Assembly: GCA_948467645.1 (NCBI GenBank)
Contig: CAOKFD010000001.1
Coordinates: 1 to 64,000 of the forward strand
Source of the DNA: Fimadaptatus sp948467645
GTDB taxonomy: Bacteria; Bacillota; Clostridia; Christensenellales; Aristaeellaceae
Length of the DNA stretch: 64,000 nt
Direction: 5' to 3'
How positions within the stretch are numbered: position 1 is the stretch's first letter; each line of letters opens with the position of its first letter. The position numbers were made by a program, and so were the translations under genes. The notes under the pieces were generated by a model that saw only the letters and a program-made list of their open reading frames with translations, ran no database searches and was not told where the DNA came from. Positions 62,691 to 64,000 of the stretch are shown in pieces.

Positions 62691-63548
62691 TTACAGCCCC
62701 CTGTTCTGCTGCCCGCTGAGCAGCTCTCTTTCCTTGCTGTGCTCGTCAAAATTGCTGCCCTTGCCGGGGTGGTTCAGCATACCGGCGGTGGGCGCAAGCT
62801 GATCGGTGGTGGCCAATGTATAGCTGTCGTCGCCCGCCAGCTTCTTTTCCCACCTGCGCAGCAGCACCGATGCGATAAGCGTCATGCACAGATAGCCGGC
62901 CATCTCGATCGCCGCCGACGGGAAGTACAGATAAGTCGCGCCTACGGCCGCGCGGTGCACCGCGAAGAAGTCGGTAAAGCCGATTATGAACATTACCGAG
63001 GTATCCTTTATGTTTATAATGAAGTTATTGCCCACCTGCGGCAGTATATTGCGAAGTGCCTGAGGCAGTATCACGTACATCATAGTCTTGAAGTGGGTCA
63101 TGCCGATGGCCTTTGCGCCCTCTGTCTGGCCGGGGTCGATCGAGAGTATACCGCCGCGCACGGTCTCGGCCATATACGCGCCGGTGTTGATCGACACGAC
63201 CAGCAGCGCCGCGCCCCACACGTTGGTGAACTTCATCGCCGCGTTAGTGAAGTACGGCAGACCATAGTATATGAACACGGCCTGCAGCACCATGGGCGTG
63301 CCGCGAAATACCTCGACATACGCGCGCACTATCGCGCGCACCGCCGTAAGCAGGCCGCGCTTCAGCGGCAGGTCATTTTTCGAGCACGGTATCGTCTGAA
63401 GCACGCCGCACACAAAGCCTATCACACAGCCTATCAGCGTCGCGGCCAGCGCCAGCAGCAGCGTGTTCGCTATGCCGTTTAGGTACGACCCCGCGTAATT
63501 TGACCACAGGCTTGCTATATCGCTTCCCAGCTTAGCCATAATGTCCAC
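62691..63548 (-). CDS. Polar amino-acid ABC transporter, permease
   Basis: Membrane subunit of the HisMQ/GlnP type, 285 aa. About five membrane segments; the N-terminal SYLNGIANTLLLALAATLIG and the EAA-like loop GMTHFKTMMYVILPQALRNI are typical. The C-terminal about 50 residues (AGDDSYTLATTDQLAPTAGM) form a cytoplasmic tail not usual for the family. Start: GTG 63548 is 8 nt after GGGGGAG; ATG 63539 and GTG 63557 are alternatives. Confidence 0.92.
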   Translation of the reverse strand: MDIMAKLGSDIASLWSNYAGSYLNGIANTLLLALAATLIGCVIGFVCGVLQTIPCSKNDLPLKRGLLTAVRAIVRAYVEVFRGTPMVLQAVFIYYGLPYFTNAAMKFTNVWGAALLVVSINTGAYMAETVRGGILSIDPGQTEGAKAIGMTHFKTMMYVILPQALRNILPQVGNNFIINIKDTSVMFIIGFTDFFAVHRAAVGATYLYFPSAAIEMAGYLCMTLIASVLLRRWEKKLAGDDSYTLATTDQLAPTAGMLNHPGKGSNFDEHSKERELLSGQQNRGL

Positions 63549-63640
63549 GCGTTCCACTCCCCCTCAGCATGGTTAAGCTGCGCGGGGCAAATGCCGGGCG
63601 CAGCTCAGCCAGATAATGTATGTTTATTCAGTCAAGTAGA

Positions 63641-64000
63641 TTATTGACCCACGGGCTGAATCGCAATCGCCTCAGCCATCAGCTCGTTAAAATCGTCCTC
63701 AGTCATGGTGGACAGCACATTGTTTATCGCCTCAACCAGACCGGTATTGCCCTTGCGCACGGATATGCCTATGTTCACGTTTTCGGCGCGCTCCTCGTCG
63801 GTGAACTGGAAGTCGCCGTCGGTGCCCGAGAAGTTAAGTATCTTGAGATCGGGATATGCGGCCACAGCGCCCTGCGCGGTGGGCATATCGGTGCAGATGA
63901 AGTCAACCATGCCGGTTTCCAGCGCCATCAGCATTGCGGGCGCGGTTTCGGCCGCGGTCTGAATCTGAGCGCCCTGGATCTGGGGCAGGCACTGATCATA
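63641..64000 (-). CDS. Amino-acid ABC transporter substrate-binding protein (5' part outside window)
   Basis: The last about 119 residues of a periplasmic-binding-protein family 3 (SBP_bac_3) protein: ALETGMVDFICTDMPTAQGA, then the end ADFNELM-type VLSTMTEDDFNELMAEAIAI. The frame is open to base 64000, so the start, signal peptide and first lobe are beyond the window. It lies upstream of the permease and ATPase on the same strand, completing a binding protein-permease-ATPase operon. Substrate unknown. Confidence 0.9.
   Translation of the reverse strand, partial: YDQCLPQIQGAQIQTAAETAPAMLMALETGMVDFICTDMPTAQGAVAAYPDLKILNFSGTDGDFQFTDEERAENVNIGISVRKGNTGLVEAINNVLSTMTEDDFNELMAEAIAIQPVGQ

Overview
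The window is a 64-kb piece of a GC-rich, low-redundancy chromosome from an anaerobic Firmicute, most likely a gut Clostridia lineage such as Christensenellales-like bacteria (the lineage is an inference). The evidence is the rpmH-rnpA-yidD-yidC-jag block, a T-box leader on ileS, a reverse rubrerythrin, class III (oxygen-sensitive) ribonucleotide reductase, a four-subunit 2-oxoacid:ferredoxin oxidoreductase, formate-THF ligase, SpoIID and a Spo0B-like histidine kinase. Shine-Dalgarno sites are strong (GGAGG). Vegetative promoters are nearly consensus: TTGACA-like and TATAAT-like hexamers, usually 17 bp apart. The window is mostly a housekeeping chromosome with accessory patches. I see no tRNA, rRNA, CRISPR array, complete insertion sequence or prophage.

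Layout. 0-9.7 kb: truncated nrdD with a structured leader, two MATE exporters (the first divergent from a marR gene), a DUF2207 membrane protein, then a PIG-V-like membrane mannosyltransferase, mscL with a zinc-ribbon tail, and a ComEA-like protein. 9.7-17.2 kb: citramalate synthase (isoleucine pathway) with a long leader, a DinG/XPD-type helicase, then manA-rsmF-uppP. 17.2-20.5 kb: rpmH-rnpA-yidD-yidC-jag from one promoter, without dnaA beside it. 20.6-28.9 kb: a small XRE/membrane-protein pair, a BFD-type 2Fe-2S protein, GH39 and GH2 glycosidases, a zinc-ribbon membrane protein with a Tyr/Asp/Ser-rich tail, an XRE regulator and a sulfatase. 29-32.9 kb: an accessory patch with a membrane-spanning XRE regulator, a small anchored protein, an unknown protein, two AT-rich genes for secreted proteins, and a DUF2442 gene broken by one stop codon.

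32.9-45.7 kb: reverse rubrerythrin, thrC, a small P-loop protein, pyridoxamine kinase, SpoIID, murA, a FAD oxidoreductase operon with a Spo0B-like kinase and a CrtO-like protein, and an O-acetylhomoserine sulfhydrylase. 45.7-53.4 kb: T-box and ileS, an rRNA methyltransferase and pseudouridine synthase pair, a holin-4-like membrane protein, an orphan adenine DNA methyltransferase and a protein with an apparent internal duplication. 53.5-64 kb: the korDABC operon, GH43, fhs, GH5, a GNAT gene broken at codon 23, and a polar amino-acid ABC transporter that runs off the end.

The genes describe a fermentative anaerobe that takes in and degrades plant or host glycans. Its glycosidases lack signal peptides, so they would act on imported oligosaccharides. 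It oxidises or makes 2-oxoacids with ferredoxin, uses the folate C1 pathway, and makes isoleucine, threonine and methionine.

The most unusual non-coding feature is a family of about 164-bp elements at 3614, 27279 (diverged), 37953, 56309 and 61646. They have 15-bp terminal inverted repeats ending in TA and a central hairpin whose outer stem changes in a compensated way between copies. They look like an IS630/Tc1-mariner-type MITE whose RNA or DNA hairpin has been kept. Other points of interest are the structured leaders of nrdD and cimA and the two genes each interrupted by a single in-frame stop.
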